This document shows, one piece after another, positions 54,814 to 64,000 of a DNA stretch of 64,000 nt; the stretch's first letter is position 1, and the number at the start of each line of letters is the position of its first letter. The translations under genes were made by a program, and so were the position numbers. Source of the stretch: Muscardinus avellanarius (taxonomy: Eukaryota > Chordata > Mammalia > Rodentia > Gliridae); NCBI GenBank assembly GCA_963383645.1, contig OY726557.1:123606223-123670222 (forward strand), in the 5' to 3' direction. The notes under the pieces are model-generated. The model was not told the DNA's origin and searched no databases. It worked only from the letters and a program-made list of their open reading frames with translations.

Positions 54814-55887
54814 GTGGGTGTGGAGCTGGGCCTGTGTGAGCCCTTAGGTGATGGTACATGCCTGTGCACACACACTGCCTCTGCCCTCTGGTGGGACAAG
54901 CAGGGCAGAGCCCACCTAAGAAATCTCCAGTGCACAAGCACCTCGCTTCTGACGGGAAGGATGCTTCTCAGGCTGGAACCCAGGGTGCAGACAGGCCCTG
55001 ATTAATGGGCAGGGACACCAGCCCTTTCTCCAGGATTGTGCCAGCCCAGGTTCTCAAGGGCGGTCTATTCTGGGGTGACTTAGGGCGCTGAGCCAGGCTG
55101 CAGGCTGCCTGTAAGGCGCATCGTGCTCCACCAGTCATTTAGCACTCCTGGTGGGGATGACAGGCAATTGGGGGTCAGAGGTCTGGTCCTCCCCCGAGAA
55201 TGGGCCGCTGGGCCATAGGAGTTCCTAGAGACGTTTGGATCCCTTTCCTGTTCCCAGAACTCTTCCGAGACTCCCCTCAGGTCAGCGGCTCTGCAAGGTG
55301 CTGCAGGGCAGAGTGAACAGCCCTCTGAGGTGCACAGTGTCTGGGGCATCAGGAACCACACTGCGGAGCGCAGAGGGCACAAGAGGGCCCCTGCATGGCT
55401 TCAAGGCGGCGAGGAGGCGACTCCTCTCATTCTGATCCTGCCGTATCTTCCACGTTCAGTGCAGTGACCCTATGTTAGCTTCTCAAAATGATCCTTAAGA
55501 AGCTGGAGAGCTCAGCCCTCCCCAGCACCCTCCCCAGCAGCACTAGCTCTTAGCTTAAGTCTCAGCCCTCCCCTCCCCTCCTGGTAAGGCTGCCCTCCCG
55601 CTGCCCCTGCACTGGCCACCCTAAAGTGTAGACAGCTTTCCTGGGGCTGTTTGGAAGCTTCTGAAAACATCACACATGGGCAGGGGGGTGCGATGCAGAG
55701 ACAGGCAGACAGGGAAGGTGCTATCTCACACGTCCACATCTTCCACCCCCCACCCCTTAGCTCCCCTGCAGGATGAGGAAGTATGGTGGCTCACCCAGAG
55801 TCAGGAATGGCAGAAGAGGGGGTGCTGAGAGCTCAGCTCAGACTCCCTTCCACAGGGTTTTGCACCCTTAAAGAAAGAAGTCAAGCC

Positions 55888-56165
55888 ACATGCAGAGTGG
55901 CTCACCCTCCAATCCTAGTACTTGCCTGATGAGACAGGAGAATGACAGGTTTGAAGCCAGCCTCAACAACTTAGACCCTTAGTGACTTAGGAAGGCCCTG
56001 TTTCATAATAAAAAGTAAAAAAAAAAAAAAAAAAGGGCTGGGGGTGTAGCTCAGAGACAGAATGCACTGGGTTCAATCCCCAATATAGAAGAAAAGAAAA
56101 GGAAGAAGGGGAGGAGGTGGTGGAGGAGGAAGGGGAGGAAGGAAGGGAGGAGGAGAAGGAGAAAA
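55888..56165 (+). mobile_element. B1-dID SINE with GA-rich tail
   Basis: Decayed B1 (ATGAGACAGGAGAATGACAG), long A linker, GGGCTGGGGGTGTAGCTCAG (ID), then a purine tract of GGAA/GAGG units at 56093-56165. Confidence 0.88.
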
Positions 56166-56324
56166 GAAGCCAGAATCAGAGCCCTGAGACGTAGCTGTCT
56201 TTTCCCTCGCCTCTGGGGGGACTGCTCAAGAGCAGCCCACCCAGATGGGGACCTGTCACATCTAGATTTAAGAGCAGAAGACTCGTGAGCCTGCAGTGCC
56301 TTGTCATTGGAGACAGCAGAGCTT

Positions 56325-56430
56325 CTCCATCTGCAAAGTGGGAGCAGAATGCTTACCTCCTGGGGGCCGTGTGGAGGATTAGAGAGAAAGCAGCTAGCAG
56401 GAGGCCAGCGTAAGCTTTTAATAAATGCAA
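56325..56430 (+). mobile_element. MIR 3' part (plus)
   Basis: CTCCATCTGCAAAGTGGGAG, TGTGGAGGATTAGAGAGAAA and TTTTAATAAATGCAAGCTC in order. Confidence 0.65.
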
Positions 56431-56636
56431 GCTCCTCTCCCTCTTCTAACTCATGCGGCAATTTAGAGTCCTGTGGGACTTGCAGGCTGAAATATATATA
56501 TGTCTGTCAGTCAGCCACATGTACAGAGTGCCAGTTTTATTTTTTGCAGAGTCATGCATCAGCCATGTGTCAGGGAAAGAGAAAGAAATAGGGAGGAGAG
56601 TGTTGCCCTTGGAGCACACAATGGGGTTGGAGCGAG

Positions 56637-56684
<48 letters not shown>
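56637..56684. repeat. (AC)n microsatellite
   Basis: About 23 AC units in intron e11-e12. Confidence 0.97.
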
Positions 56685-56685
<1 letters not shown>

Positions 56686-56924
56686 TCAGAACCACTATCC
56701 ACTCAAGGGCAAAACGCTGCGAACCATGATATGAGGACTGAGGAAGGTATCCAAGGGAACCAGAGAATGACTCAAATGGCGGAGGGGTGTGTGCGTGCAT
56801 GTGTGGCGTGTCTGAGCACACCTGCCCACACCTGTGGAATAGCAGAATGAGACTCTTCTCCAAAGCCAAAGACTCTGGTTGACCAAGGGTTGAATTGTGT
56901 GGCCCCTGGCAAGCGCTAGATGCC

Positions 56925-57045
56925 TTTGCACATCTCTTTATTTATAAAACAGAGACAGTGGTACTTGGTTTGCTGGGAGTGATTGTGAGGATTAGGTTGT
57001 AGGTGTAGGGAGGAGACACAGAGGGTAGAGAAATGCCTGGCACAA
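56925..57045 (+). mobile_element. MIR fragment (plus)
   Basis: TTATTTATAAAACAGAGACA, TTGTGAGGATTAGGTTGTAG and AATGCCTGGCACAACAG in order. Confidence 0.6.
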
Positions 57046-57149
57046 CAGAACCTTGCCCAGGTCAGACCGCACCCATCCCAGACCCCGACCATCTGTTCCT
57101 GACCCCTTTCTTTGTCCTCCCTGTGATTTTCCTAGGTTTTCTGCCTTGT

Positions 57150-57310
57150 TGCTCATCATGCTAATTTTCCAAGGGAAATTACCCAGTCTGCCCTTTCCAA
57201 ACCATCCTGCGCATGCTGGCTTCTCCAGGCCTCAGGCAGCAGAGTAATAATACATGAATGCTGAATGATAAATAGCACTGTCCACACAAATCTATCAGAT
57301 GGCGCTGTGT
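57150..57310. promoter_or_regulatory. Candidate regulatory block with a CTCF-like site
   Basis: ATGCTAATTTTCCAAGGGAA, AGTAATAATACATGAATGC and CTATCAGATGGCGC (57292-57305, 12 of 14 positions fit a CTCF core). No repeat similarity. Confidence 0.22.
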
Positions 57311-57719
57311 AGAGTTAAAAATGCAGACACTACACTTTGCCCCTATTTGCCAAGCAAGAAGCAGGGACGGGTTGTCTGAGAGGATCCTCTATGTCCAGAA
57401 GACTGGCTCGGGGACCAGCCTGGCCCCATTGGAGGAGCCGGCTGGGCGTGGTGTGGGCTTCTGTGGAGGCAGAAATGAGGTTGGTGCTGAAATGTCATGG
57501 GCTGCTGTGTGGCCCAGAGAGCCTCTTCTCTGTGCTGCAGAGATGCCATGGGGGTTTGGAGCCCCGGTGCAAGGAGAAAATCTGAGATGCAGAATGAATT
57601 TGTTTCCCCAGCATAGGCAGCTACCAGGGTACCCCCGCTACCAGAGCTTTGCCTCTTGAAAACTAGACTGCAGTCCTCTCTCAGCAACAGCTCACAGAGC
57701 AGAAGGTACTGACATCTCC

Positions 57720-57870
57720 CCAGCCATATCCTTAGTTTTTAAGAATATTTTGCATCATAAACCCTTTGATGAATAAAAGGAGAGAGAGCCCTTAATGAAA
57801 TATGTTAATCTGGGAAGGCCAGGCTCATATAAAAGGGAATATTTAAAAAGCCAGCTCAGTGCTCTGAGAG
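57720..57870. promoter_or_regulatory. Candidate AT-rich regulatory block
   Basis: TTGCATCATAAACCC, CTTTGATGAATAAAAGG, TTAATGAAATATGTTAATC; AT-rich, repeat-free. Weakest of these calls. Confidence 0.2.
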
Positions 57871-58885
57871 GGCTGACAAGGGAAGAACACAGATTCAGCG
57901 ATTCAGGTTCAGGATGATCAAGTTTGGAAAGTCAGCTGGAGCCTCCAGACTTGACTCATGCATTCACTGGGAAGGGTTGTGGGGAAAGAGCTGTTTTGCA
58001 CCAACATCAAAGATGACTGGAGAACACAAGGTCAAATCCACCTACAAACTACTGGCCAAAACTGGAGGGGGCAGAAGAGCCTCACTCCAGGAGACCCCTG
58101 CAATTGGCAGTTGAATGAGCTGAGGAGGGATGGATAAAGTGTGTCTGGAATGACTACAAAATGCAGAAGAATTCCAGATTCAGAGTGGAGGACAAAAAGT
58201 GACTCTGATTTAAGACTAACACTGGTTTGAAGTGCCGGGCAATCGCAGAACTTTAGGCATGTCTCCTGCCTCCATGGCGTGTCTCATCTCCTTGGCCGGT
58301 GCCACTGGAACAGTGAGCCCTCGGGAGGAGACCCCGTGGAACAGAGAGGATGCTAGATGCTGTGGAGTTCAGAGAAGAGCAGTGTGGAAGGGGCGCCTGG
58401 CCACATACCGCAGGCCATCTATCATGTCCCTCTTTCTATCTTTGTCCTAATAAGTGCTGAAGGCTTGTATGCATGCAGCTGACGGCATCAGATCTGTGTT
58501 TTGGGAGGAGCACTCTCAGCATCAGCTAGAGTGCTGGCCCTGTAAGAGGCCTCCATCATATTTGCAGAATGAATGATGGCTGCGGTGTGCAGAGCAGATG
58601 GGAGGGGCAGGCACACAGTGGATGCTGGCCAGGTGGTCATTCCTCTGATCCAAATGAAAGAGGGAAGTGGCTCAGCCTGGAGGAAAGATGAGACGAAGAA
58701 GCTACGGGAAGTGATATAGCAAGGAAGAGTCCACAGCTGTGCCTAACTCACTGGCCCACGCAATGGATGGTGGTGCATTCCAAGTGAGGAAGGAGATGAG
58801 TTGATAAGGGCACATGGTCTTGGATGTGTTGATTTTGAGGAACCTTTGAAACCTCCAAGAAGAGACATCAAATAAACAGTTGACG

Positions 58886-59020
58886 AGCCAGGTGTGGTGA
58901 TGCAGGCATGCAATCCCAGTACTTGGGAGGCTGAGACAGGAAAGATCGAAGGTTTGTGGCCAGCTTCAGGAAGTAGTAAGACTCTCATCAACTTAGAGAG
59001 ACACTATCAAAATAAAAATA
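58886..59020 (+). mobile_element. B1 SINE (left monomer only)
   Basis: GAGCCAGGTGTGGTGATGCA, TACTTGGGAGGCTGAGACAG, then an AAAT tail. The ID part is absent, because the next SINE begins in the tail. Confidence 0.88.
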
Positions 59021-59022
59021 AA

Positions 59023-59260
59023 GCCAGGCGTGGTGGCGCACGCTTGTAATCCCCATGCTTGGGAGGCTGAGACAGGAGGATCGCACAGGTTTGAAGCCAG
59101 CCTCAGCTACTTAGTGAGGCTCTCAGCAACTTAGTGAGACCCTGTTTCCAAATAAAATATAAAATAGGTCTGGGAGTATAGCTCAGAGTTAGAAAGCCTC
59201 TGGGTTCCACCCACAGTGCCACCAAAACAATAAAAATTTAAAAAATAAAAATAAATTAAA
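59023..59260 (+). mobile_element. B1-dID SINE, young type
   Basis: GCCAGGCGTGGTGGCGCACG, intact B1 with duplicated ACTTAGTGAGGCTC segment, TAGGTCTGGGAGTATAGCTC (ID), long AAAT-rich tail into which the following SINE is joined. Confidence 0.94.
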
Positions 59261-59262
59261 AA

Positions 59263-60240
59263 GCCGGGTATGGTGGATCATGCTTGTAATCTCAGCACTT
59301 GGGAGGCTGAGACATGAGGATCGCACAGGTTCAAAACCAGCCTCAGGTCCTCCGAGGCCGGGATCGGAGCCTGACGAGGTGTTAGGCCAGTGCCAGGGCC
59401 TGCGAGGCCGGGATCGGAGCCTGCTTTGAGGCAAGGCCAGTACTGGGGCCTCCGAGGCCCTTTGAGGCAAGGCTGGTGCTGGAGCCAGCGAGGTCGGGAT
59501 CAGAGTCCTCCGGGTGGCCAGGCCACTACTGGGGCCATCAGGAGTGTGATTGGAGCTGGCGCACGCTTGTAATCCCCGCGCTTGGGAGGCAGAGACAGGC
59601 GGATCGTGCAGGCTGCGTGCTGGCTTAGGAGACCCTGTTTCCAAATAAAAATGTAAAAATAGGTCTGGGAGTGTAGCCCAGAGGTAGAAGGGCTTTCAGG
59701 AACCCCCAATACCACCAAAAAAAAAGAGTGGGATCGGAACTTGCAATGTGGCATGCACAGAGAAATATCACAGAAAATAAAAACCAGATGCTTCCCCTAA
59801 GTAGCAATAACTAGAAGGAAAGGGATAACAGGAGGAGGTCGAGTTATAGAAAGGGCCCTATAGCTAAGCAATTAAGGTGACCAGTCAGAGGGTATGGGAT
59901 GGGGGAGGATGGAACCTCTTTAAAACTCAGGAGGTACATAAATAAATGTATCAAACTTAATCACCAAACAAGCATGGGATCGAGGGAGGGGGAGGGAATG
60001 GGATGGGGAGTAGATGAGGGCTAATTGGATGATGTGTGCTTGTATATCCTCTCAAGTCTTGTATTCCAATGTGATATATGATTACAATGCACCAATTAAA
60101 AAAAAAAACAGCCTCAGAAACTTAGTGAGACCCTGTTTCCAAATAAAGTATAAAATAGGTCTGGGAGTATAGCCCAGAGGTAGAAAATCCCTGGGTTCCA
60201 CCCCTAGTACTACAGTAAATAAATAAATAAATAAATAAAG
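59263..60240 (+). mobile_element. B1-dID SINE interrupted by a composite retrotransposon
   Basis: The left part is at 59263-59346 (GCCGGGTATGGTGGATCATG to CCAGCCTCAG). The element resumes at 60109 with CAGCCTCAGAAACTTAGTGA, continues through the ID monomer and ends in an (AAAT)n tail at 60211-60238. The break is filled by 59347-60108, and CAGCCTCAG occurs on both sides. Confidence 0.85.
59347..60108 (+). mobile_element. Composite retrotransposon: GC tandem repeats, SINE, LINE-like 3' end
   Basis: This is a 762-base insertion in a SINE, flanked by CAGCCTCAG and ending in a run of A. Part 1 (59347-59555) is a GC-rich array with a period of about 50 bases: CGAGGCCGGGATCGGAGCCT starts at 59353 and 59403, partial copies start at 59453 and 59489, and a decayed one is near 59542. 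Part 2 (about 59556-59725) is a B1-dID lacking its first bases. Part 3 (59726-60108) restarts with GAGTGGGATCGGAACTTG, which resembles another array unit. It then carries sequence with no SINE similarity, ending ATTACAATGCACCAATT plus poly-A, like a LINE 3' end. Alternatives: an internally deleted L1 (5' UTR monomers joined to its 3' UTR) carrying a nested SINE, or a distinct SVA-like family. Confidence 0.6.
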
Positions 60241-60246
60241 CAAGCA

Positions 60247-60488
60247 AGCTGGGCGTAGTGGCACACGCTTGTAATCCCAGCATTCGGGAGGCAAAGATCA
60301 GAGAATCGTGGTTCTCAGACAGCCTCGGCCACTTAGCAAGGCCCTTTGCAACTCAGTGAGACCCTATTTCAAAAATAAAAAGACTAAAAAATAGGGCTGG
60401 GGGGTATAGCTCAGAGGTACAATACCCCTGGACTCCATCCCCAGTACTGCAAAATAAATAAATAAATAAATATAAATAAAAATTAAAA
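60247..60488 (+). mobile_element. B1-dID SINE
   Basis: CTGGGCGTAGTGGCACACGC, GCCACTTAGCAAGGCCC duplication region, GGGGGGTATAGCTCAGAGGT (ID), (AAAT)n tail. Confidence 0.93.
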
Positions 60489-60490
60489 AT

Positions 60491-60570
60491 AGGGCTGGGT
60501 TGTAGCTCGGAGGTGGAATGCCTCTGGTTTCAATCCTCAGTACCACATAAAAACTAAAACTTAAAATAAA
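60491..60570 (+). mobile_element. Solitary ID-type fragment
   Basis: AGGGCTGGGTTGTAGCTCGG, TTTCAATCCTCAGTACCAC and an A-rich tail, attached to the tail of the preceding SINE. It may be a trimer formed by unequal exchange. Confidence 0.85.
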
Positions 60571-62640
60571 CAGTTGGCTATGAGGATCTGGGCCAGATGA
60601 TGATGCAGGAGTTAAGTGTATGAAGATGGGTGGGAAAAACATATGGCACAGAGAGGAAGAATCAAGGCTGGAAGGCGGAAGAACCCAACCATCGGTGGTA
60701 GGGAGCTGAGGATGCAGCTGTGAAGAGGCAGAGCAAACTTACCCAAGAGATGAGTGAAAACAGAGTTGTATTAAAAGCCGGAGAAGAGGGTCTCAAGATA
60801 AAGGGAGGGGTGAAGCATTGGACATACCCATGAGGTCAAGTGGGAGCCCGGGCTTGGTGATGAAAAGATCACCCAGATCATGGAGATGCACGCTGAAGTC
60901 ATGGAGGGTGTGAGGAGTAGGTGGCACACGTTTAAGTTGCCCATCACTGCACCTGGCACATCACAGGTGCCTAGCAAACGTTACCGCCTCTTCTCCTCAG
61001 CCCCTCTGTTTTCAGGCACAGCGAATGCGCCTCCTCCCTCTGCCTGCACTCATCAAAAATAAATGCACTGACTTCTGATCACTCTCTGTCTCCCATAAAC
61101 ATGGGAATCCAGTGTGATTTGTGAGCTGGCACTGACTCCCAGAATGCCACAAAGAGAAATGAGCACCTGTCTCCGCGTCGATAGCCACTTCCATCCCAAG
61201 CCAGAGGTGGCCACAGCAGCTAGGGGGCTGCAGATCGGCAATTCTGGCTAAACCTGCCAACCACAGAGTGACTCTTCGATCAGCTGGGGTGTTTTCAAAG
61301 ACAAGAAGAGAATAATGTGTTCCTCAGTGTTTCTTTGGCTCATGCAACCAATGAATTAAATGCAAAGCTATAGATGAGAGCTGGCCCATGCCCTCCACAG
61401 ATGTCAAGCCTGAGCAGCCAAGGTTGGTGTTTCAAAAAGCATCAAGAACTCAGCTAACCAGAAGTGGGGGGAAATAGGGTTCCCCCTATTTATCAGGCAT
61501 TTGTTTTTTTAAAAATATCTTCTTAGAAATCTATCTAGAATGTGGTAGCCTCCTTTCCTGCTTTAGGAATTAAACTGTGGTGAATTCAATTTAATCCTTT
61601 CTATTGAGAATTTTTCAGGATATTCTACTGTGGATTTAAAAGGCGTAGAAAATTAGACTGAATAGTAACATCCGGACATGCCTTGGGAACATATTTAAGC
61701 CGCACTGTCAGTTTGTTTCCTTGTACTTTGCTTTTTTTTCCCTCACAGTAAAGTGCCAAGGAGTCATCTGGTTGAGAATTCTGGGTTTGGAAGGTCCCAG
61801 TTGAGCATCCATATAATTGTAACCCCTCCCCATTCTTCTCTGGAATTCCCTGGTCAGTGCAGAGCAAACGCACCTTAAGGGAATGGCTGGATTCCTCTGA
61901 GATGCAGGATGCTTACAGTCACCATATCCCTGAGTGGCATTTATCTGGCATTTTCCATGTTCTACAATTTTGCTAAACATTAGCCCTGGAATGGACTGCA
62001 GGTCCCCTTGGATGGATCATGAACATGTTAATCCCTTTGTTGGTCCCTGATCTGAAAGACCCCAAAATTTTTTCTTTTCCTGCTGAAGTAGGAAAGAAGG
62101 CACAGCTGGGACCAGGCACTGTGGTACTTGATCTGTCCCTTTCAACGCTGACACATAACACTTCAGACCACTACCTCACAAGAGCACAGGGAAAGGAAAT
62201 TCAGAAGCATACAGAAAAAGGAGGGAGGAGGACAGGACTTGGCTTTCCCCTGTCCAAAAGATGGATGAGTGGATTGGATGTCTTGTAGGTGGAACAAGTA
62301 ACTGAGGTGGTCAGGGATCCGGGAAGAAGGATACTGACCCATCAGGTCCTCAGGGATAGCAAGCATATGGTGATCTTGGTGGGAACCTTGACAAATGTCT
62401 TGTTTGCCCCTGTCTGAGGGTTAGCTCACAAGCTTGCCAGGGCAGAAGAGAATCTGGCTTCTCCCAATCTGAAGCTTCATGGGATAAGCCCCTTGCTCCC
62501 TGAGACCCTGTCCCCTCTCTCTGCAGTTTACCTGAGCAGCCCCTGCCAGGATCCCAGTTGAGACCAGAGGGCCTGGTGTTTGATGCTGGGGAAAGGTCGG
62601 GTTTGCCCAGCTGTCTTTAAAATAGGTGTCTTCTTTGCAG

Positions 62641-62808
62641 ATTCCTGGGACTTTAAGCAGTCCACACGTAACATCTCCCCCACCATCAATCAGGCCAATA
62701 TTGTGGACTTGCACCCAGCCTCCGTGTACAGCATCCGCATGTACTCCTTCAACAAGATTGGCCGAAGTGACCCAAGCAAGGAGCTCACAATCAGCACCGA
62801 GGAGGCTG
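62641..62808 (+). CDS. DSCAML1: DSCAML1 exon e12: second half of FNIII-1
   Basis: This 168-base exon (56 codons) completes FNIII-1. DSWDFKQSTRNISP carries a sequon N-I-S, then come the conserved L-x-P-x-x-x-Y motif of FNIII folds (LHPASVYSIRMYSFN) and the G strand SKELTISTEEA. It ends with the G of the codon that begins the next exon (expected APDGPP and FNIII-2), which is outside the window. The acceptor is CTTTGCAG and the donor GTGAGC; phase 1 at both ends. The 7.8 kb upstream intron is unusual in splitting a single FNIII domain so widely. A SINE begins about 70 bases after the donor. Confidence 0.95.
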
Positions 62809-62879
62809 GTGAGCGCTGTGCCTGCCCCCTGCCCAGGGCCGTGGGGATCAGGGACATCAAGAGGCTGAGGAGGAAGATG

Positions 62880-63010
62880 GCAGGTTTGAGGCCAGCCCGA
62901 GAAACTTAGCAAGACCCTGTCTCAAAATAATAAAATAAAATAAAAGGGGCTGGGTATATATCTCATGTGTGGGGCCCTGGGTTCCATCCTCAATGCCACA
63001 AAAAAATAAC
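62880..63010 (+). mobile_element. B1-dID SINE, 5' truncated, near e12 donor
   Basis: GGCAGGTTTGAGGCCAGCCC, GACCCTGTCTCAAAATAATA, AAATA linker, ID with TGTGGGGCCCTGGGTTCC. It starts about 70 bases after the donor of e12. Confidence 0.9.
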
Positions 63011-63026
63011 AAATTAAAATAAGAGA

Positions 63027-63430
63027 GCCGGGTGTGGTGGCACACGCTTATAATCCCCGCACTTGGGAGGCGGAGACAGGAGAATTGCACAGGTTCGAAG
63101 CCAGCTGCCCTGGCTTAAGAGACTCTGTTTCCAAGTAAAATATTTAATTCTTTTTTTTTTTTTTTTGGTACTGGGGTTCCTGGAAGCCCTTCTACCTCCG
63201 GGCTACATTCCCAGACCTAATATATATATTTGGAAACAGGGTCTCTTAAACCAGCGTGGCTGGCTTTGAACCTGTGCGATCCTCCTGTCTCCGCCTCCCA
63301 AGCGCAGGGATTACAAGCATGCACCACCATGCCCGGCCCGAATAAAATATTTTAAAAATAGGTCTGAGAGTGTAGCCCGGAGGTAGAAGGGTTCCATCCC
63401 CAGTATCACCAAAAAAAAAAAAAAAAAAGA
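63027..63430 (+). mobile_element. B1-dID SINE split by an inverted SINE
   Basis: Left part 63027-63147 (GAGCCGGGTGTGGTGGCACA to CCAAGTAAAATATTT). It resumes at about 63343 with TAAAATATTTTAAAAATAGG, then the ID part and a long A tail. The gap is a minus-strand SINE; TAAAATATTT is duplicated at 63136 and 63343. Confidence 0.93.
63148..63342 (-). mobile_element. B1-dID SINE inside the plus-strand SINE
   Basis: Poly-T, GGTACTGGGGTTCCTGGAAG, TTAAACCAGCGTGGCTGGCT, ending CACCATGCCCGGCC. Young type, opposite to its host copy. Confidence 0.94.
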
Positions 63431-63484
63431 GGAAATAAGAGAGAACCTGTTGTACATCATAGGACTGCCTCTGGATAATTGGAG

Positions 63485-63520
63485 GTTTGGTTGGTTGGTT
63501 GGTTGGTTGGTTGGTTGGTC
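63485..63520. repeat. (GGTT)n microsatellite
   Basis: About nine GGTT units, not attached to a SINE. Confidence 0.95.
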
Positions 63521-63707
63521 AGTCTTCCTGACTCTTTTCCATGTGAGCTCTGACTTCCGAGCTTTGGGAAGCTGTCTGTGGTTCTGCCCTGCTCCCTTGG
63601 CCCTAGCCCATCTGGAAACACAGATAAGCTGCATCTGCTAAGGATGGGGTCCTGGTCCCCTGGATCACTTTCCATGGCCTCTGTCATGGAATTTTAATAA
63701 AAATTTA

Positions 63708-63903
63708 AAGCCAGGCATGGTGGTATACACTTGTAATCCCAGTACTTGGGAGGCTAAGACAAGAGGATCGCAGGCTCATTGCCAGCCTCCGCAACTTAGT
63801 AAGGCCCTTGCAAATGGGAACCTGTTTCAAAAAAATAAGATAGGGTTGGGATATAGCTTAAAGGTACAATGCCCCTGAATTCTATCCTAGTGACACACAC
63901 ACA
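63708..63903 (+). mobile_element. B1-dID SINE
   Basis: GCCAGGCATGGTGGTATACA, ACTTGGGAGGCTAAGACAAG, GGGTTGGGATATAGCTTAAA (ID), followed by a GAAAA microsatellite grown from its tail. Confidence 0.93.
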
Positions 63904-63957
63904 AAGAAAAGAAAAGAAAAGAAAAGAAAAGAAAAGAAAAGAAAAGAAAAGAAAATT
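63904..63957. repeat. (GAAAA)n microsatellite
   Basis: About ten GAAAA units immediately after the SINE tail. Confidence 0.97.
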
Positions 63958-64000
63958 TAGGCAAGACTTCTCTTGCTCTATGTTCTCCTACTTGTTACTG

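Larger units (their letters stand above)
54814..62640 (+). other. DSCAML1: Intron e11-e12 (7.8 kb)
   Basis: GT-AG intron splitting FNIII-1. It contains a SINE with a GA-rich tail (55888-56165), a (CA)n tract (56637-56684), MIR pieces (56325-56430, 56925-57045), AT-rich candidate regulatory blocks (57150-57310, 57720-57870), and a dense plus-strand SINE array (58886-60550) interrupted by a composite retrotransposon. 60600-62640 is mixed to AT-rich without recognised repeats. Confidence 0.85.
62809..64000 (+). other. DSCAML1: Start of the intron after e12
   Basis: This intron is open at the window end. It is almost filled with SINEs (62880-63010, 63027-63430, 63708-63903) and two simple repeats (GGTT and GAAAA units). 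The next exon, expected to start FNIII-2, is outside. Confidence 0.85.

Noticed and set aside
59189..59644. 151-codon minus-strand frame rich in Ala, Leu and Pro
   Set aside because: It reads through SINE ends and the GC-rich tandem array; the openness follows from the repeat composition.
17511..62808. Assignment to DSCAM instead of DSCAML1
   Set aside because: Ig4, the Ig8 insert, the end of Ig9 and FNIII-1 fit recalled DSCAML1 and not DSCAM. A direct protein alignment would settle it; the differences are many.

Overview
The window is mammalian genomic DNA. It carries part of one protein-coding gene on the + strand, spread over twelve short exons. Joined, the exons give 2,442 bases (814 codons) of uninterrupted frame. 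They encode the end of immunoglobulin domain 2, Ig3 to Ig9, and the first fibronectin type III domain of a DSCAM-family cell-adhesion receptor. Recalled differences between the two vertebrate paralogues (for example the Ig4 start with HVTLTPRKLK and the FNIII segment [17 protein letters not shown]) point to DSCAML1 rather than DSCAM. The signal peptide, Ig1, the remaining FNIII domains, Ig10, the membrane span and the cytoplasmic tail lie outside. No second gene was recognised on either strand.

The repeats point to a rodent, most likely a squirrel-like one (Sciuridae or relatives). The commonest element is a dimeric SINE with a 7SL-derived B1 monomer followed by a tRNA-derived ID monomer (B1-dID), in about 30 copies, many with visible target-site duplications. 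Single ID copies, old MIR, MER5, L1M and MaLR LTR fragments and many CA/TG microsatellites make up the rest. A 200-base run of N marks an assembly gap at 10313-10512.

Layout: 1-17510 is the 3' part of a large intron, with many minus-strand SINEs, an L1 fragment and candidate regulatory blocks. 17511-39602 holds exons e1 to e8 (Ig2 end to Ig8) and is nearly free of recent SINEs from about 22 kb on. 39603-53506 is a 13.9 kb intron with long CA/TG tracts and AT-rich candidate enhancers. 53507-54813 is a compact cluster, e9 to e11 (Ig9 and half of FNIII-1). 54814-62640 is a 7.8 kb intron ending in a dense SINE array that contains a composite retrotransposon. 62641-62808 is e12 (second half of FNIII-1), followed by SINE-filled intron.

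All exon boundaries are in phase 1 except the junction inside Ig9, which is phase 0. Ig3 to Ig7 are each one exon; Ig2, Ig8, Ig9 and FNIII-1 are split. The product is a single-pass homophilic adhesion receptor of the nervous system, and this part is the extracellular rod that makes homophilic contacts.

Best leads for follow-up: a composite, SVA-like retrotransposon at 59347-60108 (about 50-bp GC-rich tandem repeats, B1-dID, LINE-like A-tailed 3' end); a strong competing splice donor 7 bases inside e4 that would create an immediate stop; and several unrepetitive, homeodomain/POU/RFX/PBX-motif-bearing intronic blocks that look like conserved enhancers. Repeat boundaries are by eye and approximate; exon boundaries are exact to the base by frame and splice-site logic.
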